NCBI GenBank assembly: GCA_024400935.1
Contig: JAKSLZ010000014.1
Location: 1-45,533 of the forward strand
DNA: 45,533 nucleotides
Direction: 5' to 3'
Source: Muribaculaceae bacterium
Lineage (GTDB): Bacteria; Bacteroidota; Bacteroidia; Bacteroidales; Muribaculaceae
Shown here piece by piece: positions 1-7,399 of this stretch; within the stretch, counting starts at the first letter, position 1, and each line of letters opens with the position of its first letter. The notes under the pieces were generated by a model. It did not search any database. It was given only the letters and a program-made list of their open reading frames with translations, and was not told the origin of the DNA. The translations under genes and the position numbers were made by a program.

Positions 1-56
1 GGCGGCTTGGGGACTTGCACCCGTTAGAATACGTTCGTGCTGGGCGAACCAAAACA
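1..56. other. unassigned window edge
   Basis: No gene call can be made here. The segment is GC-rich and holds a small stem-loop (GTTCG/CGAAC around a 7-nt loop, about 34-49) that recalls a tRNA T-arm, but the loop lacks the TTC motif and no other tRNA arm is present. It may be the end of an RNA or gene that begins before the window. Confidence 0.3.
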
Positions 57-92
57 GAGGACCCGTGGCATGCACCACGGGTCCTCGTTTTT
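57..92. terminator. bidirectional intrinsic terminator
   Basis: A perfect 12-bp GC-rich stem (57-68 with 75-86) closes a 6-nt loop. It is followed by a T-run on the plus strand (88-92) and flanked by an A-run at 51-54 that gives U's on the minus strand. It lies 26 nt beyond the stop of the minus-strand gene ending at 112 and would stop its transcript. Confidence 0.85.
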
Positions 93-111
93 GTATATGC
101 TTGGTTAGGTG

Positions 112-2436
112 TTACTTGACCTCTACACCCTGCATGTTGTACTTCTTGCCTGCGTTGATGATGTAAACCTGACCGTTCTCTACCACCTTGACTGCCTTAA
201 CAGCCTTGGTTGCAGTAACGTCGGTGATGCCAGACATCTTCACGGTCTTGACGCGAACCACCTTCTTCTCGCCGGGGCACTCTATCACTACCTCGCCCTC
301 GACATCCTCGGGAGCACCCTCTACTGCCACCAGCGTGAGCTTGAACTGGTCGTAACGGCCTTCAACCTGTGCCTCGCACCACTCGGGAGCAGTAACGGTG
401 TACTTCTCAGCAGGATAGAAGCTGTCGTAGCTCAGCACTACGGGTTCGTCGTTCACTACTACAGCGTCTTCCATAGCCTTCACCTTAGCAGCGTCGCTGC
501 CGGTCTCTACCAGGTAAGTGTAAGTCATGAAGGGATTGATGTAGAATGAACTCTTGAGTTGTCCGAGGCTTGTGGCGAGCACGCTTGAGAATCTCACTAC
601 ATAGCCAGAGACTGCTGCGCTCTCAATCTTCATGAGCATTGCGGCGCGGTCGTCGCGCGGCTCAACGCTCATCATGGGGTTGAAGTACTCGAAACCAGGA
701 CCGCGGAAACCGTCAACGATGATTACATACTGTCCGTCAACCACAACGGGCTTGTCCATGGCGATGGTGAATGTGCTCTCGCTCACGTCCTTGTCGGCAT
801 AGAGTTTATAGGCATCGGCACCCTTGCACACGCCCTGGCCCAGAGGATTCTCCAAGTTAACGTTGCCCTGTGCGTCTACTGAGCATACCATTGCGTGCAG
901 CTCGGCCTCGGGAGCAACCTTTGCCACTGCAAAGACACACACGCTGTCGATAACAGCTGAGCGCGCGGGAGCGTCATAGATGGCCATGAGCTTGTCTACA
1001 TAGAGTTTGTCGCCGGGCTGTGCATCGGCAAGGAGTGTGCTTGTCCAGAATTCGTCGGCATTGTTCTGTGTTGCGTAACCGAACAGGGGATGACCGTCGG
1101 TATCCTTGATTTCCTGCGAACCTGCCGAGAAGGGAACCATGCTTGATGTGAACGTGAGGTGCTCACCGTTAGAGATCCAGCTGGGCAGACCACCCACGTT
1201 GATGATGTCGCACTCGGGATCCTGGTAAGAGCCGTCGCTGTAGCCGGGAGCGCTAGCGTTGAGCGTAGCGTTGTTATAGATGTTGCACACTGTGTTGAAC
1301 TCGCTAGAGTAGTCGCTGTGATAAGTAATGGTGAGGTCCTTGTCCATAGAGAAGTCGTTCTGGCTCTCGGGGCTGCGGAACTCCCAGTAAGCAAACGAAA
1401 CGTTGTCGGGATACTTTGACTTCCATGTGAGGGGTTCAAACACGGGATATTGCTTGATTTTATAGGTAGCTATTGCCTGGAACAGGTTGCTGTAAGACCA
1501 GAAGTAAGCACCCTCGGGCATCTCATAAGAAACGGGGCAAGCCTGGGCATCCACTGCCACCTCGTCAAGGCAGATGTTGTCGCCCATTACAGGGCAGTCA
1601 TAGTAGAATGCAATCTGGACCTTCTTGCCAGCATAGGCACTCATGTCCACGTCATACTGGAAGTACTTGCCATCCATGTTGTCATAGAGTTCGGTGAGGT
1701 CCATGGTTTGCATTGCCAGCGTTGCGTCTACCTGGCTCCAAGCCTTGGTCCACTCCTCGGCGCCTTCCTCGCGCACATATACCACAACGTCGCCCACGGG
1801 GTCGAGCTGGGTGAATACCCAGTTCTCAAAGTCCATATAAGTGGGGTCAAACAGCCATGCGGGGCAGCTCTTGAGCTGGAAGCTCAGGTTGTGGCCCTCC
1901 TTGCAGGTGAACACGGGCGATACGAGCCATTCCTTGGGCTGGTTGCCGGTGAAGTCCATGGGGTTGTTGATTGACATCTGGTAGTTGCCGGCATAGGGCT
2001 TGGTGCCGAATGTACCCTTACCATCGTCGGCATGCCAGTTGCTGGTGTTCTGCACTGTACACACGTCGATGCGGCTCCAGCCCTGGGGCACCCATTTCGC
2101 GTCGCTGAGATCAGCGCCTTCAAATCCCTCGTAGAGCGAAGCCTCGGCGCTCGCCTTGGGAGCGACTTTAGAAGCACCCGACAGCGGGAGACGCACGTTG
2201 AGTTTAGACTCAGGACTCTTCACGCGCATGTCAAGAGAAATCTTGTTGACCACGCCTGCGGGAGTGTTAACACTGTGGGCCACAACACCCTTTGCCACTT
2301 GCCTGATTTGCGATTGTTGACTGGTCACAGCCACCGGCTGCGATGCCTGCATGCGCTCGACCTTCATGTTGGCCTGCTGGGCACTTGCACCCACTGTAGC
2401 CAATGCCATTGCCAGGAGTAAAAACTGATTTTTCAT
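112..2436 (-). CDS. secreted choice-of-anchor J domain protein, candidate T9SS cargo
   Basis: The 774-aa product starts with a clear signal peptide (MKNQFLLLAMALATVGASA, then QQ). Residues about 100-300 match the choice-of-anchor J / cleaved-adhesin jelly-roll family: YEGFEG near the start, a GW then N-rich strand, EWLVSPVF, and a late DNICLDEV strand typical of the fold. The rest is a long beta-rich region without a motif I recognise. The last ~35 residues (a VYIIN strand, then KKYNMQGVEVK) resemble the short C-terminal tails of Bacteroidetes T9SS cargo, and the window also carries a T9SS core operon; cargo status is inference. The ligand is unknown, though this fold often binds glycans or matrix proteins. 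It is monocistronic, with a consensus promoter just upstream and a strong terminator downstream. Confidence 0.8.
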   Translation of the reverse strand: MKNQFLLLAMALATVGASAQQANMKVERMQASQPVAVTSQQSQIRQVAKGVVAHSVNTPAGVVNKISLDMRVKSPESKLNVRLPLSGASKVAPKASAEASLYEGFEGADLSDAKWVPQGWSRIDVCTVQNTSNWHADDGKGTFGTKPYAGNYQMSINNPMDFTGNQPKEWLVSPVFTCKEGHNLSFQLKSCPAWLFDPTYMDFENWVFTQLDPVGDVVVYVREEGAEEWTKAWSQVDATLAMQTMDLTELYDNMDGKYFQYDVDMSAYAGKKVQIAFYYDCPVMGDNICLDEVAVDAQACPVSYEMPEGAYFWSYSNLFQAIATYKIKQYPVFEPLTWKSKYPDNVSFAYWEFRSPESQNDFSMDKDLTITYHSDYSSEFNTVCNIYNNATLNASAPGYSDGSYQDPECDIINVGGLPSWISNGEHLTFTSSMVPFSAGSQEIKDTDGHPLFGYATQNNADEFWTSTLLADAQPGDKLYVDKLMAIYDAPARSAVIDSVCVFAVAKVAPEAELHAMVCSVDAQGNVNLENPLGQGVCKGADAYKLYADKDVSESTFTIAMDKPVVVDGQYVIIVDGFRGPGFEYFNPMMSVEPRDDRAAMLMKIESAAVSGYVVRFSSVLATSLGQLKSSFYINPFMTYTYLVETGSDAAKVKAMEDAVVVNDEPVVLSYDSFYPAEKYTVTAPEWCEAQVEGRYDQFKLTLVAVEGAPEDVEGEVVIECPGEKKVVRVKTVKMSGITDVTATKAVKAVKVVENGQVYIINAGKKYNMQGVEVK

Positions 2437-2503
2437 AAGCTTAAATTTTATAATTTATACAATAATTAGCCTGTTAGATTACATTTTAAACAATTTCCCT
2501 TTG

Positions 2504-2535
2504 CAAAAATAACAATAAAATACTAATTACCCAAA
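2504..2535 (-). promoter_or_regulatory. Bacteroidetes-type promoter of the choice-of-anchor J gene
   Basis: On the minus strand TTTG (2535-2532) is followed after exactly 20 nt by TATTTTTG (2511-2504), a full match to the Bacteroidetes -33/-7 consensus. It lies 67 nt before the ATG at 2436. Confidence 0.75.
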
Positions 2536-2639
2536 TTTAACTACATCTTTTTAATCAAAACGTCAGATATGACATCAAGTTGTCACCGTTGTGTCAGTCC
2601 CCACAACACATGCCTGAAATGCGTTTTTTGCGCCTAATT

Positions 2640-2671
2640 GTTGACTGTGTGGTGGAATTTGTGTATTTTCG
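2640..2671 (+). promoter_or_regulatory. probable promoter of tsaE
   Basis: GTTG (2640-2643), 20 nt, then TATTTTCG (2664-2671) is a near match to TTTG-N20-TAnnTTTG. It lies within the longest open frame (2638), which supports the later ATG at 2701 as the real start. Confidence 0.55.
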
Positions 2672-2700
2672 CAGAAAAATTCAAAACACATCTATATAAT

Positions 2701-3138
2701 ATGAAAAAAATTGAGATAAACATACCCTCAACCGAGGCTCTCCCCCAGGCTGCACACGAGTTCATGGCAGCCATGGGCGACTACACCGTGTTTGCATTCT
2801 ACGGCCAGATGGGCGCCGGCAAGACCACCTTCATCAACGCCCTGTGCCGTGAACTGGGCGTGGAGGAGGATGTGACCAACTCTCCCTCGTTTGCCATCAT
2901 CAACGAGTATCGCAGCGACACAACCGCCGAGCTCATCTACCACTTTGACTGCTACCGTCTTGAGAACGAAGAAGAGGCTGTGGAGATAGGCACTGAGGAT
3001 TATCTGGACTGCGGCGCAGTGTGCCTCATCGAGTGGCCCGAACGCATCGAAGGTCTTCTCCCCGACGACACCGTCAACGTCAACATCACCGTTAACGACG
3101 ACGACACCCGCACAATGACACTCACCCTGCCCGAATAA
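2701..3138 (+). CDS. tsaE: tRNA threonylcarbamoyladenosine biosynthesis ATPase TsaE
   Basis: This 145-aa protein is the P-loop ATPase that works with TsaB and TsaD to make the t6A modification at position 37 of ANN-decoding tRNAs in the cytoplasm. Walker A is GQMGAGKT at residues 35-42, followed by the TsaE-typical S-P-SFAI-NEY segment (about 61-70) and the late acidic stretch ending LIEWPERI. The open frame extends upstream to a TTG at 2638, but that extension overlaps the promoter. The ATG at 2701 opens a normal TsaE N-terminus ([10 protein letters not shown]) and gives the usual family length. No tsaB or tsaD is in the window. The downstream gap holds the 8-bp repeat arrays. Confidence 0.95.
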   Translation: MKKIEINIPSTEALPQAAHEFMAAMGDYTVFAFYGQMGAGKTTFINALCRELGVEEDVTNSPSFAIINEYRSDTTAELIYHFDCYRLENEEEAVEIGTEDYLDCGAVCLIEWPERIEGLLPDDTVNVNITVNDDDTRTMTLTLPE

Positions 3139-3164
3139 GAGGGTTAATGGGGGTAAAGGGGTAA

Positions 3165-3343
3165 CGGGTTAATGGGTTAACAGGTTAACGGGTTAATGGG
3201 TTAACGGGTTAATGGGTTAACGGGTTAATAGGTTAACAGGTTAACGTTTCAAACACTTGTGAGTTAAACCCTTAAACTCTTAAACCTTTAAACCTTTAAA
3301 CCCTTAAACCTTTAAACCCTTAAACTTTTAAACTTTTAAACTT
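3165..3343. repeat. two mirrored arrays of ten 8-bp units
   Basis: Positions 3165-3244 are ten consecutive 8-mers of the form [CT][AG]GGTTAA. After a 19-nt spacer, 3264-3343 are ten consecutive 8-mers of the form TTAAAC[CT][CT]. The second array is close to the reverse complement of the first (GGGTTTAA against GGGTTAAY), so the locus could fold into a long imperfect hairpin. Looser GGGT-rich sequence (3139-3164) precedes the first array. The arrays fill the whole tsaE-birA gap, and no ORF or clear promoter is visible in it. Confidence 0.9.
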
Positions 3344-3358
3344 TTACAAAAAAGAATT

Positions 3359-4102
3359 ATGCCACGATATATACTGCTGCACGAAACAGCATCAACCAAC
3401 ACCTACCTCAAGCGCATGGCATCCATCCTGCCGGGCGGCACCGTGGTCTACACCCACAACCAGACCGCAGGGCGAGGCCAGAAGGGCAACTCGTGGGAGG
3501 CCGAGCCGGGCAAGAACATCACCATGTCGATGCTCATCAAGCGTCCGGCAGTGAAGGCCGTGGAGCAATTCTACATCAGCGAGGCCGTAGCCGTGGCCAT
3601 TGCCACCGTGCTGAGCCGCTACACGCCGGGCTTCAAGGTCAAGTGGCCCAACGACATCTACCACAACGACCGCAAAGCGTGTGGCATACTCATCGAGCAC
3701 ACCCTGGCCGGCGGAGGCATTGCCGACAGCGTGCTGGGTGCCGGCATCAACATCAACCAGACCGAGTTTATGAGCGATGCCCCCAACCCCGTGTCGCTGG
3801 CCCAGCTCACCGGCGAGCAGTATGACGTTGAGGCCGTGATGCATGAGGTGTGCGACGAGATCGAGCGCCTCACCCAGTTCACTCCCCAGTCGTGCCAGGC
3901 ACTGCACAAGCAATTCCTCGAAATGCTCTACCGCAACGACGGCCAGGAGCACACCTTTGAGTTGCCCGACGGCACACAGTTCCAGGCCACCATCCACGAC
4001 GTGCTCACCGACGGCACCCTGCAGCTGCGCACCCCCGACGGCACCATCACCGGCTATGCCTTTAAGGAAGTGAAACACGTGATAGGTAATGTAACCCTTT
4101 AA
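3359..4102 (+). CDS. birA: biotin--[acetyl-CoA-carboxylase] ligase
   Basis: The 247-aa enzyme makes biotinyl-AMP and transfers biotin to the lysine of a biotin carboxyl carrier protein. The biotinyl-AMP loop reads GRGQKGNSW (38-46), the KWPNDIY motif is at 95-101, and GILIEH...GAGININQ follows (about 109-133). A smaller C-terminal domain after about residue 185 is beta-rich, as in the family. There is no N-terminal helix-turn-helix, so this is the monofunctional form without repressor activity. The ATG at 3359 follows an A-rich leader right after the 8-bp arrays and gives the conserved LHETASTNTYLK start. Its separation from tsaE by a repeat array argues against tight co-transcription. Confidence 0.95.
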   Translation: MPRYILLHETASTNTYLKRMASILPGGTVVYTHNQTAGRGQKGNSWEAEPGKNITMSMLIKRPAVKAVEQFYISEAVAVAIATVLSRYTPGFKVKWPNDIYHNDRKACGILIEHTLAGGGIADSVLGAGININQTEFMSDAPNPVSLAQLTGEQYDVEAVMHEVCDEIERLTQFTPQSCQALHKQFLEMLYRNDGQEHTFELPDGTQFQATIHDVLTDGTLQLRTPDGTITGYAFKEVKHVIGNVTL

Positions 4103-4112
4103 CGGCTGTGTG

Positions 4113-4132
4113 CTCGGCCTATTTAGGTCGAG
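4113..4132 (+). terminator. weak stem-loop after birA
   Basis: An 8-bp stem with one G-U pair (4113-4120 with 4125-4132) closes a 4-nt loop 11 nt after the birA stop. There is no T-run after it, so terminator function is doubtful. Confidence 0.3.
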
Positions 4133-4166
4133 ACAAAACACATCCACACTTTAATATATATAAATT

Positions 4167-4709
4167 ATGAACATAGCAGTATATTGTAGCTCACGAGATG
4201 GCCTCAGCAGCGACATCGAGGCCACAGCTCTTGCCCTGGGCACGTGGATAGGACAGAACGGCCACACGCTGGTATATGGCGGCGTCAACGCCGGCCTCAT
4301 GCACACCGTGGCACAGGCTGCACACGATGCCGGAGCACAAGTGGTGGGCGTAGTGCCCGAGTACTTCATGCACCGCCTCGACGAGGTTGTTGACGAAGTG
4401 ATCGAGACTCGCGACCTCAACGACCGCAAGGACGAGATGTATCGCCGCAGCGACGCCTTTGTGGTGTTGCCCGGCGGCATAGGCACCATCGACGAGTGGA
4501 TAGCCACACTGTCGCAAATCACCGTCGACGGCAGCGCGCGACGCATCGTGGTGATGAACCTCGACGGCATGTATGACCACACAGTGGAGCAACTCAAAGT
4601 CACTGAGGAGTCGCCCTATGCGCGCGTCAAGGGCATGGTAGACATCTCAATAATCGCATCCACTATACCCGAGATGATAGAATCGCTCGAAGCGATAGAG
4701 CAAATGTAA
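4167..4709 (+). CDS. LOG-family nucleotide phosphoribohydrolase (Rossmann fold)
   Basis: The 180-aa cytosolic protein belongs to the LOG family, often mislabelled lysine decarboxylase. Members cleave the N-glycosidic bond of nucleoside 5'-monophosphates, releasing a free base (cytokinin activation in the founding plant enzyme). The start MNIAVYCSSR, YGGVNAGLM (37-45), an R-K pair near 87-88 and the signature PGGIGTIDE (102-110) are all present. The signature holds the catalytic Glu and phosphate-binding glycines. The physiological substrate in Bacteroidales is not known, and nothing nearby points to a pathway. It starts 64 nt after birA and could share its transcript. A family A mobile repeat sits directly downstream. 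Confidence 0.9.
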   Translation: MNIAVYCSSRDGLSSDIEATALALGTWIGQNGHTLVYGGVNAGLMHTVAQAAHDAGAQVVGVVPEYFMHRLDEVVDEVIETRDLNDRKDEMYRRSDAFVVLPGGIGTIDEWIATLSQITVDGSARRIVVMNLDGMYDHTVEQLKVTEESPYARVKGMVDISIIASTIPEMIESLEAIEQM

Positions 4710-4739
4710 AGCTAGACAAACAGAACCGTCCCTTTTATC

Positions 4740-4950
4740 GTAACTAATTATACACCAATGGGGGGTCCAACTGACAGAAACAGGCTTTAGACTGTCAGAA
4801 ATTAAAAGCAATTTGAATTCAAATTCGTGTCTTTTACGTTCTTTTAGTCTAAAAAAGAACACGAAGTAAAAAATTTCTTCTAATTTCTTTTAATTTCTGT
4901 CAGTTATTCTGCGAGTTCTGCACGAGATAGTCCTATTGTTGAATAGCTAC
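4740..4950 (-). mobile_element. family A MITE-like repeat, copy A1
   Basis: This 211-bp element has inverted ends (GTAACTAATTATACACCAAT on the left, GAATAGCTAC on the right) and is in reverse orientation to copies A3 and A6, with the same internal landmarks (AGAAATTAAAAG blocks facing AATTTCTTTTAATTTCT). It is flanked by an 8-bp direct repeat, CTTTTATC, at 4732-4739 and 4951-4958, as expected of a target-site duplication. It is non-coding and fills the gap between the LOG-family and adenosyltransferase genes. Confidence 0.8.
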
Positions 4951-4982
4951 CTTTTATCTGGTTTTTAAATAACAAATTAAGC

Positions 4983-5549
4983 ATGATGAAAAGCAAAGTA
5001 TATACCCTCACCGGCGACCGCGGCACCACATCACTCGTGGGCGGCCAGCGCGTCGACAAGGACAACATGCGCGTCGAGGCCTACGGCACTGTCGACGAGC
5101 TCAACTCTCACATAGGCTTGCTGGCATGTCACCTGCGCGACAACGGCGATGAAGCCACAGGCAAGGTGATATTTGCCATACAGAACCGTCTGTTCAACCT
5201 CGGTGCCTATCTGGCTACCGAAAATGCCGACGCCGACAGTCCCGTCTATGGACTCACCGACGACGACGTCAAGACCATCGAGGCACGCATCGACGAGATG
5301 GATGCCACACTGCCACCCATGAAGAGTTTCATCCTTCCCGGCGGATGCATCACTGCAGCCCAGTGCGACGTGTGCCGAACCGTGGCACGTCGTGCCGAGC
5401 GACGCGTCATCACCCTCTCGCACAACGCTCCGGTCAATCCCATCGCAATGCGATATCTCAACCGATTGAGCGACTTTTTCTTCGTTTTATCACGATTTAT
5501 AAATATAAAAAATCATTTTGATGAAATTTTTTGGGACAAGAATGCGTAA
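4983..5549 (+). CDS. PduO-type cob(I)alamin adenosyltransferase
   Basis: The 188-aa enzyme transfers adenosyl from ATP to cob(I)alamin, making coenzyme B12. The N-terminal ATP-binding segment TLTGDRGTTSLVGGQRVDKD (about 8-27) and EAYGTVDELNSHIG (32-45) are hallmarks of the PduO/MMAB family. C-terminal helices carry FILPGG, CRTVARRAERRV and RYLNRLSDFFFVLSR. Length fits the stand-alone trimeric form. The frame begins with two Met codons (4983 and 4986); either could be used. No other cobalamin gene is present, so it probably serves a B12-dependent enzyme elsewhere. The last ~20 codons are markedly AT-rich compared with the rest. Confidence 0.93.
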   Translation: MMKSKVYTLTGDRGTTSLVGGQRVDKDNMRVEAYGTVDELNSHIGLLACHLRDNGDEATGKVIFAIQNRLFNLGAYLATENADADSPVYGLTDDDVKTIEARIDEMDATLPPMKSFILPGGCITAAQCDVCRTVARRAERRVITLSHNAPVNPIAMRYLNRLSDFFFVLSRFINIKNHFDEIFWDKNA

Positions 5550-5565
5550 ATTAAGATAATTATAT

Positions 5566-5573
5566 TATCTTTG
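5566..5573 (+). promoter_or_regulatory. -7 element upstream of the DUF2795 gene
   Basis: TATCTTTG followed by CG matches the Bacteroidetes -7 box, 45 nt before the ATG. No TTTG lies at the correct distance upstream, so the call rests on the -7 box alone. Confidence 0.5.
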
Positions 5574-5618
5574 CGTCCTAAAATTGAAAAACAATAAAAT
5601 CTAAATAAGAAAAGAACT

Positions 5619-5843
5619 ATGTATTGGACACTTGAACTCGCCACAAAACTCGAGGACGCTCCCTGGCCCGCAACCAAGGACGAGCTCATCGACTATGCTG
5701 TGCGCAGCGGTGCGCCGCTCGAAGTAATTGAGAACTTACACGAAATTGAGGACGAAGGCGAAACCTACGAATCTATCGAAGATATTTGGCCCGACTATCC
5801 CAGCACCGACGAAGATTTCTTCTACGACGAAGAAGAGTATTAA
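5619..5843 (+). CDS. DUF2795 domain protein, small acidic
   Basis: This 74-aa acidic protein matches the DUF2795 pattern common in Bacteroidetes: MYWTLELATKLEDAPWPATKDELIDYAVRSG is the conserved N-terminal helical region (quoted here in outline; key residues are W12-class Trp, P, TK-ELI-YA-R-GAP) and the C-terminus is a run of Asp, Glu and Tyr. It has no signal peptide and no membrane segment. Function is unknown; related domains are small helical folds, and a nucleic-acid or protein-binding role has been guessed but not shown. It has its own -7 box upstream and a terminator downstream, so it appears to be a single-gene unit. Confidence 0.85.
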   Translation: MYWTLELATKLEDAPWPATKDELIDYAVRSGAPLEVIENLHEIEDEGETYESIEDIWPDYPSTDEDFFYDEEEY

Positions 5844-5906
5844 CAGATAATATTGAGGTGGATCCTGATAATCAACAAACCCTGCCTTAAGACAAAAAAC
5901 TTAGAA

Positions 5907-5956
5907 TGTGCCCTGAAAGGTTTTTATGACCTTTAGGGCGCATTTTGCTTATTTTT
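5907..5956 (+). terminator. intrinsic terminator of the DUF2795 gene
   Basis: A 14-bp stem with one G-U pair and one bulged G (5907-5921 with 5929-5942) closes a 7-nt loop and is followed by TTTTGCTTATTTTT. It lies 63 nt after the stop codon. Confidence 0.8.
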
Positions 5957-5977
5957 CGCATCAGCTGATGCGAAAAA
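5952..5977. promoter_or_regulatory. perfect 26-bp palindrome
   Basis: TTTTTCGCATCAG at 5952-5964 is followed without spacer by its exact reverse complement (5965-5977). It lies about 130 nt upstream of the polysaccharide operon, so it could be an operator for a dimeric regulator. It could also be a second terminator-like dyad, since it overlaps the T-rich end of the preceding terminator. Confidence 0.5.
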
Positions 5978-6107
5978 AAATCAACTTAGCAATCAGTAAC
6001 AAACCCCAAATGTTGCAAACAAGCACAACACTGGTTCAACTTTATTTTGACAAAAAGGATGGAGAGATTCCTTTTCGTGGAATTCAAAAATGTTTCATAG
6101 ACACGGT

Positions 6108-7385
6108 ATGAACGCTATTGAATTTGACAGAATATCTAAGCAATATCGTCTGGGCGGAGTGGGTGCCGGCACCCTCTCGGCCGACTTGTCGCGCTGGTGG
6201 GCGATGAATGTGCGCCACAAAGAGGACCCGCGATTGAAGGTGGGCGAGTTGAACGACCGCTCCACAAGGGGGCACAGCGACTATGTGTGGGCACTGAAGG
6301 ACGTTTCCTTCAACGTCGAGCAAGGCGATGTCGTGGGCATCATTGGCAGGAACGGTGCCGGCAAGAGCACGCTGCTCAAACTGCTGTCAAAAGTGACTGC
6401 CCCCACTACGGGCGAGATACGCACCCGCGGCCGCATTGGCACATTGCTTGAGGTGGGCACTGGCTTCCATCCCGAGATGACCGGCCGCGAGAACATCTAC
6501 ATGAACGGCGCTATCCTGGGTATGACCAAGCACGAGATAACATCAAAGCTCGACGAGATCATCGACTTCTCGGGCTGCGAACGCTACATCGATACTCCCG
6601 TGAAGCGCTACTCCAGCGGCATGACGGTGCGCCTGGGATTTGCCGTCGCGGCACATCTGGAGCCCGAGATTCTTGTGGTAGACGAGGTGCTGGCCGTGGG
6701 CGATGCCGAGTTCCAGAAGAAAGCCATCGGCAAGATGCAGGATGTGGCCCAAGGACAGGGCCGCACGGTCCTCTTCGTGAGCCACAACATGACGGCAGTG
6801 AGCCACCTGTGCACACGAGGCATCGTGCTCAACCACGGCACACTCACCTTTGCAGGGACAGCCCAAGAGGCCATACAACATTACTCAAAGGAGTACACAA
6901 CCCAGTCGGCAGGCAGCGAAATCACACCCGACCCGCGCAGCAAAGGGCACCTCACCGACCTGTCAATGCAGTTCCTCGACGAGAACGGCAACGACATCAC
7001 ACCCCGTTGCGGCAGTCCGCTCACGGTGCGCATCTGCTGTAACGCCCTCAACGACTACCGCAGCGTGAAGGTATCGTTCGTGATTCGCGACCATCTCGAG
7101 CACCCCGTCCTCGCTTGTCCCACTTATCTCACGCTCGATGAATTTGCAATGAGGCAGGGCAAACACTGTTTCGATCTCAAGATTCCCAAGCTGCCGTTAA
7201 CTGCGGGCAACTACATGGCAGGACTCTTTATCGAAGCAAGCAAAGACATGCTATACGGCAAGCACGACGCAATGATGTTTGAAGTCGAAGACGCCGACTA
7301 CTACGGCAACGGCCGCACACTCCCCGCCCACCTCATGGGCAACGCCACCCTGTGCGACCACGAGTGGAAAATAGTAGATATTTAA
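6108..7385 (+). CDS. Wzt-like ABC transporter ATPase for polysaccharide export
   Basis: The 425-aa protein is the ATPase of an ABC exporter for O-antigen, teichoic acid or capsule. The ABC domain shows Walker A GRNGAGKST (80-88), the signature YSSGM (168-172), Walker B ILVVDE (188-193) and the family-typical VLAVGDAEFQKK. After about residue 250 comes a separate C-terminal domain, as in Wzt proteins that recognise the end of the glycan. The frame opens at 6090, but the ATG at 6108 gives the usual MNAIEFDRISKQYRLG start. The cognate permease (Wzm) is not in the window, which is unusual because the pair is normally adjacent. It leads a tight operon; the next gene starts 14 nt after its stop. 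Confidence 0.9.
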   Translation: MNAIEFDRISKQYRLGGVGAGTLSADLSRWWAMNVRHKEDPRLKVGELNDRSTRGHSDYVWALKDVSFNVEQGDVVGIIGRNGAGKSTLLKLLSKVTAPTTGEIRTRGRIGTLLEVGTGFHPEMTGRENIYMNGAILGMTKHEITSKLDEIIDFSGCERYIDTPVKRYSSGMTVRLGFAVAAHLEPEILVVDEVLAVGDAEFQKKAIGKMQDVAQGQGRTVLFVSHNMTAVSHLCTRGIVLNHGTLTFAGTAQEAIQHYSKEYTTQSAGSEITPDPRSKGHLTDLSMQFLDENGNDITPRCGSPLTVRICCNALNDYRSVKVSFVIRDHLEHPVLACPTYLTLDEFAMRQGKHCFDLKIPKLPLTAGNYMAGLFIEASKDMLYGKHDAMMFEVEDADYYGNGRTLPAHLMGNATLCDHEWKIVDI

Positions 7386-7399
7386 TTATACTTCATCAC

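Noticed and set aside
1-56. tRNA or tmRNA 3' end at the left edge
   Set aside because: A small stem-loop is present, but the T-loop motif and any acceptor stem are missing, and upstream sequence is not in the window.
3165-3343. telomere-like or CRISPR array
   Set aside because: The units are only 8 bp with no spacers, and the chromosome context (tsaE, birA) is ordinary. They are tandem repeats, not CRISPR.
5926-6111. 61-codon plus-strand ORF
   Set aside because: It begins inside a terminator and runs through the 26-bp palindrome; no protein features.
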